Positions 1 to 9,286 of a stretch of DNA of 64,000 bases are shown here, piece after piece. The first letter of the stretch is position 1, and each line of letters opens with the position of its first letter. The notes below the pieces were generated by a model. It was not told the origin of the DNA. It made no database searches and saw only the letters and a program-made list of their open reading frames with translations. The position numbers and the translations under genes were made by a program. Source of the DNA: DASXHY01 sp035552155 (GTDB lineage: Bacteria; Verrucomicrobiota; Verrucomicrobiia; Limisphaerales; DASXHY01); assembly GCA_035552155.1 (NCBI GenBank), contig DASZLX010000050.1, positions 62,001-126,000 of the forward strand. The letters are read 5' to 3'.

Positions 1-516
1 CAGCCATCGCGCAAACATCCAAACGCCAATGGCGGAAATTGTTTCTTCCGCAGCAAAGGCGGCGGCGAAGATCGCCGTGGCAGCGATTAGTTGAACCAGT
101 GACATTATATTGAATCTGCACGCGCGCCGTTTCACTTCGCGAGTAAAGCCCCAGGTGCACAGAAAATAGAGGCGCGTTCGAAAACCAATAATCTCCGGGA
201 AAAGCACGGGTGCTGACGCAATAACCAGCGGCATTGATGCGAAACACATCAGGAGAGCGCGAACTAAAGACGGTGCCCGAACAAAGCAAGGAACAGCCAG
301 AAACAGACCGGCCATTAAAACCCCGGTCCGCGCCCCGACGGGATTCGCGGCAAGGGTCAGGACGAGCACCATATCGACGCACCAAATCACAACTCCTACG
401 GAAAGTGGAACGCCCGGTGCATGGAAAGGGTTCGCAGCGGCGAGCACCGTGATGACAATTCCCGCCAAGGGCCATAACAACAATTTTCGGTCGGGTCTCT
501 TCAGCTTGATATTCAC
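1..516 (-). CDS. Polytopic membrane protein, 3' part cut off by window edge
   Basis: An uninterrupted minus-strand frame runs from a TGA at 561-559 to the left edge. The likely start is the GTG at 516-514, with GGAAAGG about 14 nt upstream. The 172 visible codons encode at least four hydrophobic spans separated by short basic loops, for example LLLWPLAGIVITVL, VPLSVGVVIWCVDMVLV, LIAATAIFAAAFAAEE and a loop with TREVKRRACRF. This hydrophobic-span and basic-loop pattern is what argues for real coding; the short plus-strand frames on the same DNA (234-709) are rich in Arg/Ser/Pro and look like its shadows. The family is not recognised; a multi-span acyltransferase is possible but unsupported. 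Confidence 0.6.
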   Translation of the reverse strand, partial: MNIKLKRPDRKLLLWPLAGIVITVLAAANPFHAPGVPLSVGVVIWCVDMVLVLTLAANPVGARTGVLMAGLFLAVPCFVRAPSLVRALLMCFASMPLVIASAPVLFPEIIGFRTRLYFLCTWGFTREVKRRACRFNIMSLVQLIAATAIFAAAFAAEETISAIGVWMFARWL

Positions 517-800
517 GTTGGCACGAGCCGCCTTTCCGAACCACCAAGGGTTGGATTTTCAGTGGAGGGGAATGCTTTTGACACTTTTTCTCGTAATTTC
601 ATCAAAGTACACCGGTTTCAGTTTTGGAATTTTCTCTCACTGCAAATTAGACAACGATGACCGTTGCGACTCACGCTGTTTAATGGTGATTTCGAGAATG
701 TTTTATTGATGCCGATGCAGGAATCGAGGTTCCATGCGCCTATTTTTCGTTGGCCTTTGCCTGAATTTGGATTCTACTCACTCATCCTTCATTTGAGCCC
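517..800. other. Intergenic region between divergent genes
   Basis: This stretch should hold the promoters for the minus-strand membrane gene and the plus-strand secreted protein. No convincing -35/-10 pair, hairpin or small gene was found. Confidence 0.4.
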
Positions 801-2039
801 ATGAACTTTGCCAATCGAGCGCGTCTTTTTTTCATCTGCGGAGCCCTGCTATCGATGGCGGCTCCGCTGAGCCGTGCGGACACCAACGCCTCACCCATCA
901 CGGTCGCTGCTTATTATTATCCGTGCGAACATACCGACCCGCGCTGGGACAAAAATAAATATCCCGGGTTCACCGAATGGGACCTGATCCGAAAAGCCAA
1001 GCCGCGTTTTCCCGGCCACAAACAGCCTAAGGTGCCGGTTTGGGGTTATACCGACGAGGCCGATCCCAAAGTCATGGCGCAAAAGATTGCGGCGGCGGCT
1101 GATTACGGCGTGAACACTTTCATCTTTGATTGGTATTATTATAATGACGGCCCGTTCCTTGAACGCGCGCTCGACCGGGGCTTTCTCGGGGCCACCAATA
1201 ACAGCCGAGTTCAGTTCGCCTTGATGTGGGCCAATCATGATTGGCTGGACATCCAGGGTTACAACCCCGCCAAACCCATCAAACTGCTTTATCCGGGAAA
1301 AGTGACCGAGGCTACCTGGGATAAAATCACCGATTTAGTCATTGCCCGCTATTTCAAGCATCCCAGCTATTGGAAGATTGACGGCAAACCTTATTTCTCA
1401 ATTTATGAAATGAGTGTCTTCCTCTCGGACTTCGGGTCCGTGCCGGGAGCGCGTGCGGCGTTGGATCACTTTCGGCAGAAAGTCCAGTCGGCAGGATTCC
1501 CGGGCCTCCATATCAACGCCATCTTCTGGGGCGAGCCGCAATTGCCAAACGGCCAAAAAGTTGATTGGCATGTGCTCAGCACGAACCTCGGACTGGACAG
1601 CCTCACGAGTTATACCTGGGTTCATCACGGTGCTTTGGATTACAGCACGTTTCCGACATCCGATTACGTACATGGGCGGGACGCTTATCTCGGCTTTTGG
1701 GACAAGGTGGCATCGCGTTTTCCCGTGCCGTATTTTCCCAACACAACCATCAATTGGGATAACTCGCCGCGTGCCGCCCCGGAAGCCAAATGGGACAAAC
1801 CTGCTCCTTACGTGGTGAACCCCGTCATGGTCGGGAACACGCCGGCGGCCTTCCGGGAATCGTGCCAAATCATCAAGGACCGCCTGCTCGCCTCGCCGAC
1901 TCGGCCCAAAATCGTCACCGTCAACGCCTGGAATGAATGGCCCGAGGGCAGCACGCTCGAGCCGGAGCGCGAGTACGGCTACGGTTACCTTGAAGCGATC
2001 AAGGAAGTGTTTGGAACCCATTCCGGATCCGGCAAATAA
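801..2039 (+). CDS. Secreted WbsX/GH99-like glycan-active protein
   Basis: The 412-residue product starts with a signal peptide (basic MNFANRAR, hydrophobic FFICGALLSMAAPL, cleavage near SRADT). The mature part resembles the WbsX family (Glyco_tran_WbsX, glycoside hydrolase family 99-like TIM barrel): AYYYPCEHTDPRW at the start, NTFIFDWYYYNDGPF, then ALMWANHDW and the C-terminal VTVNAWNEWPEGSTLEP. The conserved acidic and Trp residues of the WNEWPEG motif are present. Known relatives are encoded in polysaccharide gene clusters and are thought to act on mannose-type glycans; the substrate here is unknown. The secretion signal argues for a periplasmic or extracellular hydrolase rather than a cytosolic transferase. 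lspA follows after 80 nt. Confidence 0.75.
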   Translation: MNFANRARLFFICGALLSMAAPLSRADTNASPITVAAYYYPCEHTDPRWDKNKYPGFTEWDLIRKAKPRFPGHKQPKVPVWGYTDEADPKVMAQKIAAAADYGVNTFIFDWYYYNDGPFLERALDRGFLGATNNSRVQFALMWANHDWLDIQGYNPAKPIKLLYPGKVTEATWDKITDLVIARYFKHPSYWKIDGKPYFSIYEMSVFLSDFGSVPGARAALDHFRQKVQSAGFPGLHINAIFWGEPQLPNGQKVDWHVLSTNLGLDSLTSYTWVHHGALDYSTFPTSDYVHGRDAYLGFWDKVASRFPVPYFPNTTINWDNSPRAAPEAKWDKPAPYVVNPVMVGNTPAAFRESCQIIKDRLLASPTRPKIVTVNAWNEWPEGSTLEPEREYGYGYLEAIKEVFGTHSGSGK

Positions 2040-2119
2040 ACCTGTCCTCTGGGAATCCCTGCCGCTGTGAGGACGAAACAATTTGTTTTTTTCCGCACAT
2101 CCGGCAAATTAACCCGGTC

Positions 2120-2650
2120 ATGAACCTGACTCGTTCGCTCCTGGGCACGCCCAACCGCCGCATCGCTGCGCTGGCGCTGGTTGTCCTTGCTGTAGACCAG
2201 GTCACCAAGGCCATCCTCTTGCATTTTCTTCCCCACGTCTGGGACGAACGCATCGTGCTGCCTGGCTTTTTCAAATTGGTCCACTGGCAGAACACTGGTG
2301 CGGCGTGGAGCTCGTTCACCGGCAAGAACGGCGCGCTGGCGCTCATCGCCGTCGCCGCGCTCATTATCCTGTTTTTCAGCCGGCACCATTTCAATTCTCA
2401 CACGCTGCTCGGCCAATTCGCTTTCGGTCTCGTCATTGGCGGCATCATGGGGAACCTCATCGACCGCATCTTCCGCCAGCATGTGGTTGACTTCCTGCGA
2501 TTTTATTTGCAACGGCGCGGCGGCGATGAAACCGGTTTCCCCGCATTCAACGTGGCGGATAGCGCTATTTGCGTTGGGGTGACGCTTGTTTTCCTGCTCA
2601 CCTGGCGCAACGAGCATACGCCGCGACCGGTCGAATCCGCTTCCAAGTGA
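2120..2650 (+). CDS. lspA: Lipoprotein signal peptidase (signal peptidase II)
   Basis: This inner-membrane aspartyl protease cleaves prolipoproteins ahead of the lipid-modified Cys. At 176 aa it is the usual family size. Family motifs appear in order: DQVTK (26-30), NTGAAWS (58-64), GNLIDR (111-116), VVDFL with catalytic Asp124, and FNVADSAI with catalytic Asp147. Four hydrophobic spans match the family topology. The short insert QRRGGDETGF between the last motifs is within normal variation. The ATG at 2120 follows the previous stop by 80 nt, and rluD begins 35 nt after the lspA stop, the common lspA-rluD arrangement. The lipoprotein-like NAGPA gene downstream would be a substrate. Confidence 0.95.
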   Translation: MNLTRSLLGTPNRRIAALALVVLAVDQVTKAILLHFLPHVWDERIVLPGFFKLVHWQNTGAAWSSFTGKNGALALIAVAALIILFFSRHHFNSHTLLGQFAFGLVIGGIMGNLIDRIFRQHVVDFLRFYLQRRGGDETGFPAFNVADSAICVGVTLVFLLTWRNEHTPRPVESASK

Positions 2651-2684
2651 AAACATCGGTGATAGCAGAGCGGACGTGATAGCC

Positions 2685-3623
2685 ATGTCCTCGCGCACGG
2701 AATTTCTCACCATTGATAAAACCCTCCTTTCCGGGCGGCTCGATACTTATCTGCGCGGGAAATTCCCCGCCGCTTCCCGCGGCGCGATTCAGCGGCTCAT
2801 CGAGGAGGGCCATATTCTCGTCAACGGCAAACAAGTCAAACCCACCCACACTCCGCGCGCCGGCGAACAGGTGCAAGTGCATTGGCCGGAAGCCAAACCC
2901 GCCGAGGCGCAACCGGAGGATATACCGCTCGAAATTTTATTCGAAGACGACGTGCTGCTCGTCCTGAATAAAGCCGCGGGACTCGTGGTGCATCCCGCGG
3001 CGGGCCACGAGGAGCATACGCTGGTCAACGCGCTCCTGCATCATTGCGAAGGCGAGTTGAGCGGCATCGGCGGCGTCGCCCGGCCGGGCATTGTTCACCG
3101 GCTCGACAAGGAAACCAGCGGCTGCCTCGTGGTGGCAAAAAATGATGAGACGCACGTGGCGCTTTCCTCGCAGTTCGCCAGCCGGAAGGTGGAAAAAATG
3201 TATCGCGCGATTGTCTGCGGCGAAATGGAGCGGGACAAAGGAGAAATACGCGCTGCCATCGCCCGTCATCCTTCCCATCGCAAGCGAATGGCGGTCAGTG
3301 ACGATACCGGTCGCGAAGCCCGCACGAGTTATCGGGTGTTAGAACGATTGCGCGCCACCACCTGGGTCGAGGTCGCGCTGCACACGGGGCGCACGCACCA
3401 GATTCGCGTGCATTTTCAGTTTCTTGGTTTTCCTCTGGTGGGCGATTTGACCTATGGACAACGCCAGAATCGGCGGCTGGAGGAATTAGTCGGTTTTACG
3501 GCCCCGCGGGTGATGCTGCACGCGTTTCAACTGGCCTTCATTCATCCTCGCACTGGAAAGCGCGTTAGTTTCGAAGCGCCCGTGCCGAAAGATTTCGAGG
3601 ACATGTTGAAAGCACTTCGCTGA
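2685..3623 (+). CDS. rluD: RluD-type 23S rRNA pseudouridine synthase
   Basis: The product isomerises uridines to pseudouridine in 23S rRNA (helix 69 for RluD proper). A 312-residue protein starts at ATG 2685; an upstream in-frame ATG at 2586 would overlap lspA by 65 nt and add Arg/Ser-rich sequence, so it is rejected. Residues 17-65 form an S4 RNA-binding domain (RLDTYLRGKF, GHILVNGK). The catalytic motif HRLDKETSG carries Asp141, and GRTHQIRVHF is the conserved C-terminal motif of the RluA/RluD family. RluC or another RluA-family specificity cannot be excluded by sequence alone. It is likely cotranscribed with lspA. Confidence 0.88.
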   Translation: MSSRTEFLTIDKTLLSGRLDTYLRGKFPAASRGAIQRLIEEGHILVNGKQVKPTHTPRAGEQVQVHWPEAKPAEAQPEDIPLEILFEDDVLLVLNKAAGLVVHPAAGHEEHTLVNALLHHCEGELSGIGGVARPGIVHRLDKETSGCLVVAKNDETHVALSSQFASRKVEKMYRAIVCGEMERDKGEIRAAIARHPSHRKRMAVSDDTGREARTSYRVLERLRATTWVEVALHTGRTHQIRVHFQFLGFPLVGDLTYGQRQNRRLEELVGFTAPRVMLHAFQLAFIHPRTGKRVSFEAPVPKDFEDMLKALR

Positions 3624-3665
3624 ACGAACTGGTTGGCGCTTTCAGTCGGCGCAATTCTTGCACCC

Positions 3666-4598
3666 ATGCCGGGATTTGTTAGTTTGCGTGACGTGTTCAA
3701 ACCGCAGAAGTCAGCCCGGCACGTTCTGTCACAGGTTCTCCTGCTAAGCCTTGGTCTCAGTGGATGCACTGCGGTGCGCCAACCGTGCGCGAATGCGCCG
3801 GCACCGGTCCAGTATCAGCATATTGTGCGGCGCGATCCGAACTATTCTATTCATATTGCGAGGATCAATTTAACAGACCCGCGAGTGAGCGTGCATGTCG
3901 CTCGTGGAGGCGCGGATCCGGATGGGGATGGCCCGTGGCTGACAACTTTGATGCCCACGAGTGAAATCGCCAGGCGGGAGAAATACGATGTCGCCATCAA
4001 CGGCGATTTCTTCGAGGCGCAAGCCACCAGGGACATTGAAGGCAGAAACACAGGCTACATACGTGGTAAAGCTGCTGCGCCCGTGGGCACGGCGATGACC
4101 GACGGCGTGCTGTGGCATCGGGCGCTGACGCCCCGGCCGTATTTGGAAATCACCGCGTCCAACACAGCCAGGCTTGAGGACGGGGAGCTTTCGGATCCGA
4201 TTGATGCTTCCGCCCGTGAAATTGTGGGAGGGGGACAAATCATAGTGCGGAATGGTCACCCAGTCAGGTTCACCGGGACATTTGCCACCAGTCGGCATCC
4301 GCGCACGGCGGCCGGCATCGATGCCAGCGGAACCCGGCTCACGCTGGTGGTGGTGGATGGGCGCCAGCCGGATTTATCCATCGGAATGACTTTGGCGGAA
4401 TTGAGCGATGAAATGATCCAGGCGGGGTGCGCGGAGGCCATCAACCTGGACGGCGGCGGTTCCACAACTTTGGTTTATCGCGATTCGAAAAGTAAAAAGC
4501 TCTCCGTGCTGAATTCGCCATCTAATTCAAAAGAGCGCTCGGTGGCAGATGTGTTGGGGGTGACCATAAACCCGAATTCGCCGGCGATTGCTCGGTAA
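3666..4598 (+). CDS. Phosphodiester glycosidase (NAGPA domain) lipoprotein
   Basis: The 310-residue product has the NAGPA domain (PF09992): AINGDFFEA near residue 110, HPRTAAGID in the middle and INLDGGGSTTLVY near the C-terminus, all hallmark motifs. The N-terminus carries a hydrophobic run ending in the lipobox LSGC, so the protein is probably a lipoprotein processed by the nearby LspA. Start choice is uncertain: TTG 3633, ATG 3666 and GTG 3693 are in frame, and GTG 3693 gives the most typical lipoprotein signal (VFKPQKSARHVLSQVLL). The reaction is inferred to be removal of a phosphate-linked sugar from envelope glycans; the substrate is unknown. Confidence 0.8.
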   Translation: MPGFVSLRDVFKPQKSARHVLSQVLLLSLGLSGCTAVRQPCANAPAPVQYQHIVRRDPNYSIHIARINLTDPRVSVHVARGGADPDGDGPWLTTLMPTSEIARREKYDVAINGDFFEAQATRDIEGRNTGYIRGKAAAPVGTAMTDGVLWHRALTPRPYLEITASNTARLEDGELSDPIDASAREIVGGGQIIVRNGHPVRFTGTFATSRHPRTAAGIDASGTRLTLVVVDGRQPDLSIGMTLAELSDEMIQAGCAEAINLDGGGSTTLVYRDSKSKKLSVLNSPSNSKERSVADVLGVTINPNSPAIAR

Positions 4599-4825
4599 TT
4601 CAGCGGGAAAACGGATAAAATTCCTCGTCAAGGGCCGCTGGTTCGCTGGCGATTTCTTTGCTGCTTCCACGTAAAAACATTTTGTGCCTTGCCAGTCCTC
4701 ATCGAGAAGATAGGTCCAAGTCCCCATTTGGAGTCATTTCCCGCGGGATTAAGTTTAATTGTTTCAATGCTGTACTTGTCAGTGTCGAACTCGCTCGACC
4801 CGGAAAAGAAATAAGAAATACCGTT

Positions 4826-5551
4826 ATGAAAAAATCACTCTTTAAAATCTCAATGCTTTGCGCCGCGTGCTCCCTGCTGGCCTCATTCGCGCCAGCGCAA
4901 TCGGTAACCACGGAAAACAAACCGATCACCGATCAAAATAACCCGCCGAGGATAAACTCCGATCAAAACAACCGAAGCTGGAGCACCAAACATCTGAGCG
5001 CCACCGGACGCGATCCCGAAAACGCCGTCCGATCGAGCCGGTTGATCGGCGCGCAAGTCAACGATTCCAATGGCAAGCGGGCGGGACAAATCCAGGACAC
5101 GATCGTAAACCCGGCTTCGGGCCGCATTGAATTCGCCCTGCTCTCGCTCAGCGCCACCTCAAATCCAAATTATAATGCGGGCGCCGCCCCCAACAGTCCC
5201 GAGAAACTCGTCCCGGTTCCGTGGTCATTATTAAGGGCGCGGACAGGTTCGCAATACAGCAGCGACGCCACCGAACAACAGCCCACCTTCACGTTGAACT
5301 GCGATCAAAGCAAACTGAGCGGCGCGCCTGCGGTTGACTTGTCCAACCTGAATCAATCGGAATGGCGTCAGCGTATTTACGCCTATTACGGTGTGACTCC
5401 GCATGCGGCGATGGGCGGGGCGGAAACGCCGGACGGAGAAACCAAAGGCGAGGGCGCATGGAAATTGCAGCCGGGCATGCCGTCGCATCAACCCGACTCA
5501 CAACAGCCGCAAGATCCACCAGCGACTCCTCAACCGCAATCAAACCAGTAA
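4826..5551 (+). CDS. Secreted PRC-barrel domain protein
   Basis: The start at ATG 4826 is chosen because it opens a classical signal peptide (MKKSLFKISMLCAACSLLA, cleavage near APAQS) with a purine-rich ribosome site (GGAAAAGAAATAAG) upstream; earlier in-frame ATGs add non-signal sequence. In the 241-residue product, residues about 70-160 resemble a PRC-barrel (SSRLIGAQVNDSNGKRAGQIQD, then LVPVPWSLL), a small beta-barrel found in photosynthetic reaction-centre H subunits, RimM and stress proteins. The C-terminal 50 residues are rich in Pro, Gln and Ser, probably disordered. Function is unknown; such exported PRC proteins are common in soil bacteria. Confidence 0.72.
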   Translation: MKKSLFKISMLCAACSLLASFAPAQSVTTENKPITDQNNPPRINSDQNNRSWSTKHLSATGRDPENAVRSSRLIGAQVNDSNGKRAGQIQDTIVNPASGRIEFALLSLSATSNPNYNAGAAPNSPEKLVPVPWSLLRARTGSQYSSDATEQQPTFTLNCDQSKLSGAPAVDLSNLNQSEWRQRIYAYYGVTPHAAMGGAETPDGETKGEGAWKLQPGMPSHQPDSQQPQDPPATPQPQSNQ

Positions 5552-5735
5552 ATGGTTGCCGACGACTTCAGAGTGCGGCCTGGCCCTATTATGTGTCGGT
5601 GAAAACTTGAACCTTTCCCAATAAGCGAACCGTTCGGCGAGCGGCTTATCGACAATTTCGAGAATAGTCTTTGCGCAACGCCGAACGAGGACTATCTTGG
5701 ATTAGGCTCGTGAGTTTGTTAGCCTAACGCCGTTG

Positions 5736-6149
5736 ATGACCACCATTCTGCACGTTGAAGATGATCCAAACGACACGCTGCTCTTTGAACATGCGTGCCG
5801 GAAAGCAGGGGTGGTTTTTGACCTTCAGGCGGTCAGTGACGGCGATCAGGCCATCGCTTACCTTCGGGGAGCCAACGACTTTTCTGACCGCAGCAAGCAT
5901 CCCTTGCCGGAACTTATCCTGCTGGATTTGAAAATGCCGCGGGTCAGCGGATTCGACGTGCTCGCCTGGCTGCGCTCTGAAACCTCCTTAAAGAAAGTTC
6001 CGGTGGTCGTGCTGACTTCCTCCAATCATGATGCCGATGTGAAGCGTGCCTACGACCTCGGCGCAAAATCCTATCTCATCAAACCCGTCGGTTTCGAGGC
6101 ACTGGTGGAACTGGTGAAAACGCTCGCAGCCTTCGTGACCCCGGTTTAG
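5736..6149 (+). CDS. Orphan CheY-like response regulator (Rcp1 type)
   Basis: This single receiver domain of 137 aa has no output domain. Acidic pocket Asp9/Asp10, phospho-acceptor Asp64 in LLDLKMPRVSG, Thr94 and Lys116 are all present, so phosphorylation is expected. The VEDDPND opening and long beta3-preceding loop are typical of Rcp1-like regulators that pair with phytochrome or hybrid histidine kinases. The ATG at 5736 is preferred over the TTG at 5733. No kinase gene is adjacent, so its partner must lie elsewhere. It is related to the regulator at 24930-25388. Confidence 0.85.
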   Translation: MTTILHVEDDPNDTLLFEHACRKAGVVFDLQAVSDGDQAIAYLRGANDFSDRSKHPLPELILLDLKMPRVSGFDVLAWLRSETSLKKVPVVVLTSSNHDADVKRAYDLGAKSYLIKPVGFEALVELVKTLAAFVTPV

Positions 6150-6236
6150 AAATCTGAGATCGCAATTGGTTTCAATCTCGGTTCCAGTTTTCCGATTGCA
6201 GACTGGAAATTTAATTTCGAATTTTAATTTCGATTC

Positions 6237-7604
6237 TCACCGCGCCGGCGTGGCGTTCACCTCAATCTCCTTTTGATTCCCGATCACCGCCGTGCCGGAG
6301 ATTCGCGAATTCCACAACAGCAGGGGCGAGAGCGCGGTTGGCATTGCTCCCGCGCCGCCTCCACCGGACCCGCCCGTCCCGTTTGCATTCGTGCCCATGG
6401 CGAAGACGTTTGTTATCGGAATCAGGCTGCCGGAAAAAACGATGTTTTGTCGCAAATTGCGGTTGGTGCCGGTCACGCGGAAAAAATAATTCTGCGCCCC
6501 CGGCATTTGCTGAAGCGTCCCGTTCGACGAGGCTGCCGGAGCGTTTTTAAAAGCGCCGGCGAAAACGGCGTGCGATTCAATGTCTTTGCTCGCCACTTGC
6601 ACCGTGCCCGTATAAACGGAACCATCGGCGTCCACCACGCGCAGCTCTCCAGCAATTTGCTCCACGCGAAATGACGTGAGCACTGGCTCGGGACTGCCGG
6701 CCTCCTTTGCGCTTCGTGTCGATAAAATGTTCATCCGATAAAAATGTTGCGGAGCCGAAGCGTCTGTTTTGGCCGTTTCGCTTTTGACGCTATCGAAAAC
6801 GATGCCGCCCACAGATGCGGCAGAGGACGTCCCGTTGGCGTTCAGTTTTTTTTGGGTCTCCGGCTCCGCTGCCGCCATGGCCAACACACCCATGGTTGCG
6901 TTCGTATCGATTTGCGGTGCGGTCGAAAACGGCGTGCGGGCTGCTGGATCCTTGGTCAACCCACCCACGCTCGCGAAGGAATCCGCTGGGACTCCGTCGG
7001 CTCGGTCCGTCAAAATTCCATGACTGGGCGTCGCCGTAGATGCCGCGGTCATGTCCGCCAACAGATTCGTCCGTGATGCACCATTTTTCAAAGTACGGGC
7101 GGGCGGGAGCGTTTTGTTGAGGGCAACAATTGCGCGTGGGTTGGCAGCCCCCAGGGGCCGCTCTGGATCGGGTGCAGCGCCGCCGTCAAACGTGGAGGTT
7201 TTTTGGGGGATGTCGCGCGCCACTTTGCTGTCAGCAACCGGTGCCGGTGCCACGGCTGGCGGAGGAGCAACCGATGGCGCGGGTTGTTCCGCCAAATGTG
7301 CGTTCACCGACTCGCGATTTGCTGATGCCATCGTGGCCGGCCTTCGTCCAGACAGCACCGGCAATAGCAGCCATGCGGCAAGGCCAATAATCACGATGTA
7401 ACATTCGATGGCAAACCTGGGCCAAATTCCGGCAAACAAACTCGACAAAAATCCTCCCCCGCTCTTATGCGGTGTCTGGCGCGAAATTTCCCGCTGCAGC
7501 CGCTCTCGCGCCGGGGCCCGCAATTCCAGGGCTTCTCCGGCCTGTTCGCGGCGTTTCTTCGCGAAAGCTCGCAGCAGTTTCTCAATTTTGCGTTCCGGTT
7601 CCAT
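6237..7604 (-). CDS. Membrane-anchored anti-sigma-like protein
   Basis: The 455-residue product starts 6 nt after the stop of the upstream ECF sigma gene. Residues 1-60 are charged and predicted cytoplasmic, a single span lies at about 64-84 (FAIECYIVIIGLAAWLLLPVL), and about 370 residues follow outside. The outer part is low in complexity (Ala/Pro/Thr/Ser) for its first half and ends in a beta-rich region with a Gly-rich loop (GTGGSGGGGAGAM). This topology and gene order match membrane anti-sigma factors of ECF sigmas, although no ZAS or RskA motif is visible. It is much longer than typical anti-sigma factors, so the outer domain may be the signal sensor. Confidence 0.6.
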   Translation of the reverse strand: MEPERKIEKLLRAFAKKRREQAGEALELRAPARERLQREISRQTPHKSGGGFLSSLFAGIWPRFAIECYIVIIGLAAWLLLPVLSGRRPATMASANRESVNAHLAEQPAPSVAPPPAVAPAPVADSKVARDIPQKTSTFDGGAAPDPERPLGAANPRAIVALNKTLPPARTLKNGASRTNLLADMTAASTATPSHGILTDRADGVPADSFASVGGLTKDPAARTPFSTAPQIDTNATMGVLAMAAAEPETQKKLNANGTSSAASVGGIVFDSVKSETAKTDASAPQHFYRMNILSTRSAKEAGSPEPVLTSFRVEQIAGELRVVDADGSVYTGTVQVASKDIESHAVFAGAFKNAPAASSNGTLQQMPGAQNYFFRVTGTNRNLRQNIVFSGSLIPITNVFAMGTNANGTGGSGGGGAGAMPTALSPLLLWNSRISGTAVIGNQKEIEVNATPAR

Positions 7605-7610
7605 CGGTTG

Positions 7611-8231
7611 CTAAGGGTTAGACGGGAAAGCGTCTGATTTTTCCCGCGAAAAAACGCGCCGCGCCAATTCTTCGAGGCGGTCCAGGCATTTGCTCAGGCG
7701 CGAACTGACCGTTTTGGGATTCAATTTCAACGCACGGCTCAATTCCTCGTAGCTCAAATCGCCAAAATAACGCAGCTCGATGATTTCGCGGCAGGGCTCG
7801 CCCAGGCCGTCCAAGGCCTTCCGCACCAGCGCTATTTTTTCGGCAGTCATGATGAGCTCATCCGGGGCGGGTAAATCAGCGGGAGGATCCAGCACGAGGC
7901 CACTTTCTGGATCTTCGGCCTGCAAAGAAATCGGCGCACGTCCGCCGCCCCGTTTGGCGGCGTTCCGGCGCTCGCGAAAATCCCGTGCCTTGTTCGCCGC
8001 GATGCGAAACAGCCAGGTCTGGAACTGGCTTTCGCCATGAAATGAATCCAGGTTTCGGATGACGGCAAGAAACGCCTCCTGGCAGATTTCCTCCGCGTCT
8101 TCAGGCGTGAAATCGGAAGCCAGTTGAAAGACGAACCGCCCCGCGGCGGCATAGTGCAGGTCAAATAATTCATCCCACGCCTCAGCCTCGCCGCGGCGGC
8201 AGCGCTCCAGCAATTCGGCTTCCGAACCCAT
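7611..8231 (-). CDS. ECF-type RNA polymerase sigma factor
   Basis: The 206-residue sigma-70 family protein has only regions 2 and 4. Region 2 is at about residues 20-92 (DAEEICQEAFLAVIRNLDSF, then FQTWLFRIAANKARDF). Region 4 is at about 140-195 (LDGLGEPCREIIELRYFGDL, LSYEELSRAL). The ATG at 8231 gives a full region 2. The stop is 6 nt from the ATG of the membrane-anchored partner at 6237-7604, so the two are cotranscribed and the pair is probably a cell-envelope signalling module. Its promoter target cannot be read from the sequence. The lpxA gene ends 95 nt upstream on the same strand, so a shared transcript is possible. Confidence 0.92.
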   Translation of the reverse strand: MGSEAELLERCRRGEAEAWDELFDLHYAAAGRFVFQLASDFTPEDAEEICQEAFLAVIRNLDSFHGESQFQTWLFRIAANKARDFRERRNAAKRGGGRAPISLQAEDPESGLVLDPPADLPAPDELIMTAEKIALVRKALDGLGEPCREIIELRYFGDLSYEELSRALKLNPKTVSSRLSKCLDRLEELARRVFSREKSDAFPSNP

Positions 8232-8326
8232 TCAATCAGACCTTACCCGACGCGCTGTTGTTTGAACAGAGCCGCGTGGCGCTGGCGGGCAATTTTGCAG
8301 GACGAGCATTCTGTCTATCTCCATTT

Positions 8327-9124
8327 TTATTCGTCCGCGAGATTGTCGTCGCCACCGCCCACGTCTGCGCAAACACCCCGCTTGGCCCCCGCGACGAAGT
8401 CGAGCAACGTCCGCGCCGGCCCATCGGCATATTCGGTTTTCGCCTGGGTCAACGCCGCGCGCAGATTACGCCCCCTGCGAAACAGCGCGCGATATGCCGC
8501 CTTCAATTCCAGCCGTTGTTCCGCCGTAAAACCCGCGCGGCGCAGGCCGACGACATTTAATCCGCACATTTCGTTGACTCCCAGCGCCACGGTGAACGGC
8601 GGCAGGTCCTTGCTGATGGCTGCGCCGCCTTGCATCATCGCCAGCGTGCCTACGCGCGTGAACTGGTGCACCAGGCAATTGCCGGAAATGAACGCGCGAT
8701 CCTGCACCACCGCGTGCCCTGCCAGCAGCGCTCCGCCCGCCAAAATCACGTGGTTGCCAAGGACGCAGTTATGCGCCACGTGCGCATGCTGCATGATAAA
8801 GTTATTCGAACCGATGATGGTTTCCTCGCCCGCTTTGGTAGAGCGATGCACCGTGAAATGTTCGCGGAAAACATTTTTATCCCCGATGCGCAAGCCCGTC
8901 GGCTGGCCGGCATACTTCAAATCCTGCGGCGCGTCGCCGATCACACATCCCGCATGAAATTCATTCTGCGCGCCGATGGTGGTCAGTCCGGTGATGTAAA
9001 CATGCGGCCCGATGGCGCATCCGGGCCCAATCTCCACATTTTCATCGATGACGACATAAGGACCCACGCGCACACTGGCGTCCAGTTTTGCTTTCGGATG
9101 AATGACGGCTGTCGGATGAATCAT
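8327..9124 (-). CDS. lpxA: UDP-N-acetylglucosamine acyltransferase
   Basis: This is the first committed enzyme of lipid A synthesis, transferring a 3-hydroxyacyl chain from ACP to UDP-GlcNAc in the cytosol. The 265-residue product shows the left-handed beta-helix hexapeptide pattern (IHPTAVIHPKAKLDASVRVG) and the conserved catalytic His118 in MQHAHVAHNCVLGNH, plus the C-terminal helical domain (AGFTAEQRLELKAAYRALFR). The ATG at 9124 is chosen over a TTG at 9160, since LpxA usually begins at MIHPTA. The gene stands apart from lpxB/lpxD/fabZ. Its presence supports an outer membrane with lipid A. Confidence 0.95.
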   Translation of the reverse strand: MIHPTAVIHPKAKLDASVRVGPYVVIDENVEIGPGCAIGPHVYITGLTTIGAQNEFHAGCVIGDAPQDLKYAGQPTGLRIGDKNVFREHFTVHRSTKAGEETIIGSNNFIMQHAHVAHNCVLGNHVILAGGALLAGHAVVQDRAFISGNCLVHQFTRVGTLAMMQGGAAISKDLPPFTVALGVNEMCGLNVVGLRRAGFTAEQRLELKAAYRALFRRGRNLRAALTQAKTEYADGPARTLLDFVAGAKRGVCADVGGGDDNLADE

Positions 9125-9286
9125 CGCCGTAGAAAGTGGGCCATCCCACCCGTTTGCCAAGCCAAAATTCGCCTTGATGCACAGGCATCCTGCCGGTTTC
9201 TATATCCTCAGGGCTGAGAAGGCAAAGACCGCGCAGCCTTGCTTCCGGTTTTGACAACCAGTGCCTTCGCGAATTAAAATTGCGGT

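Noticed and set aside
234..709. Two short plus-strand frames at the left edge
   Set aside because: They overlap a hydrophobic minus-strand membrane-protein frame that explains the DNA better.
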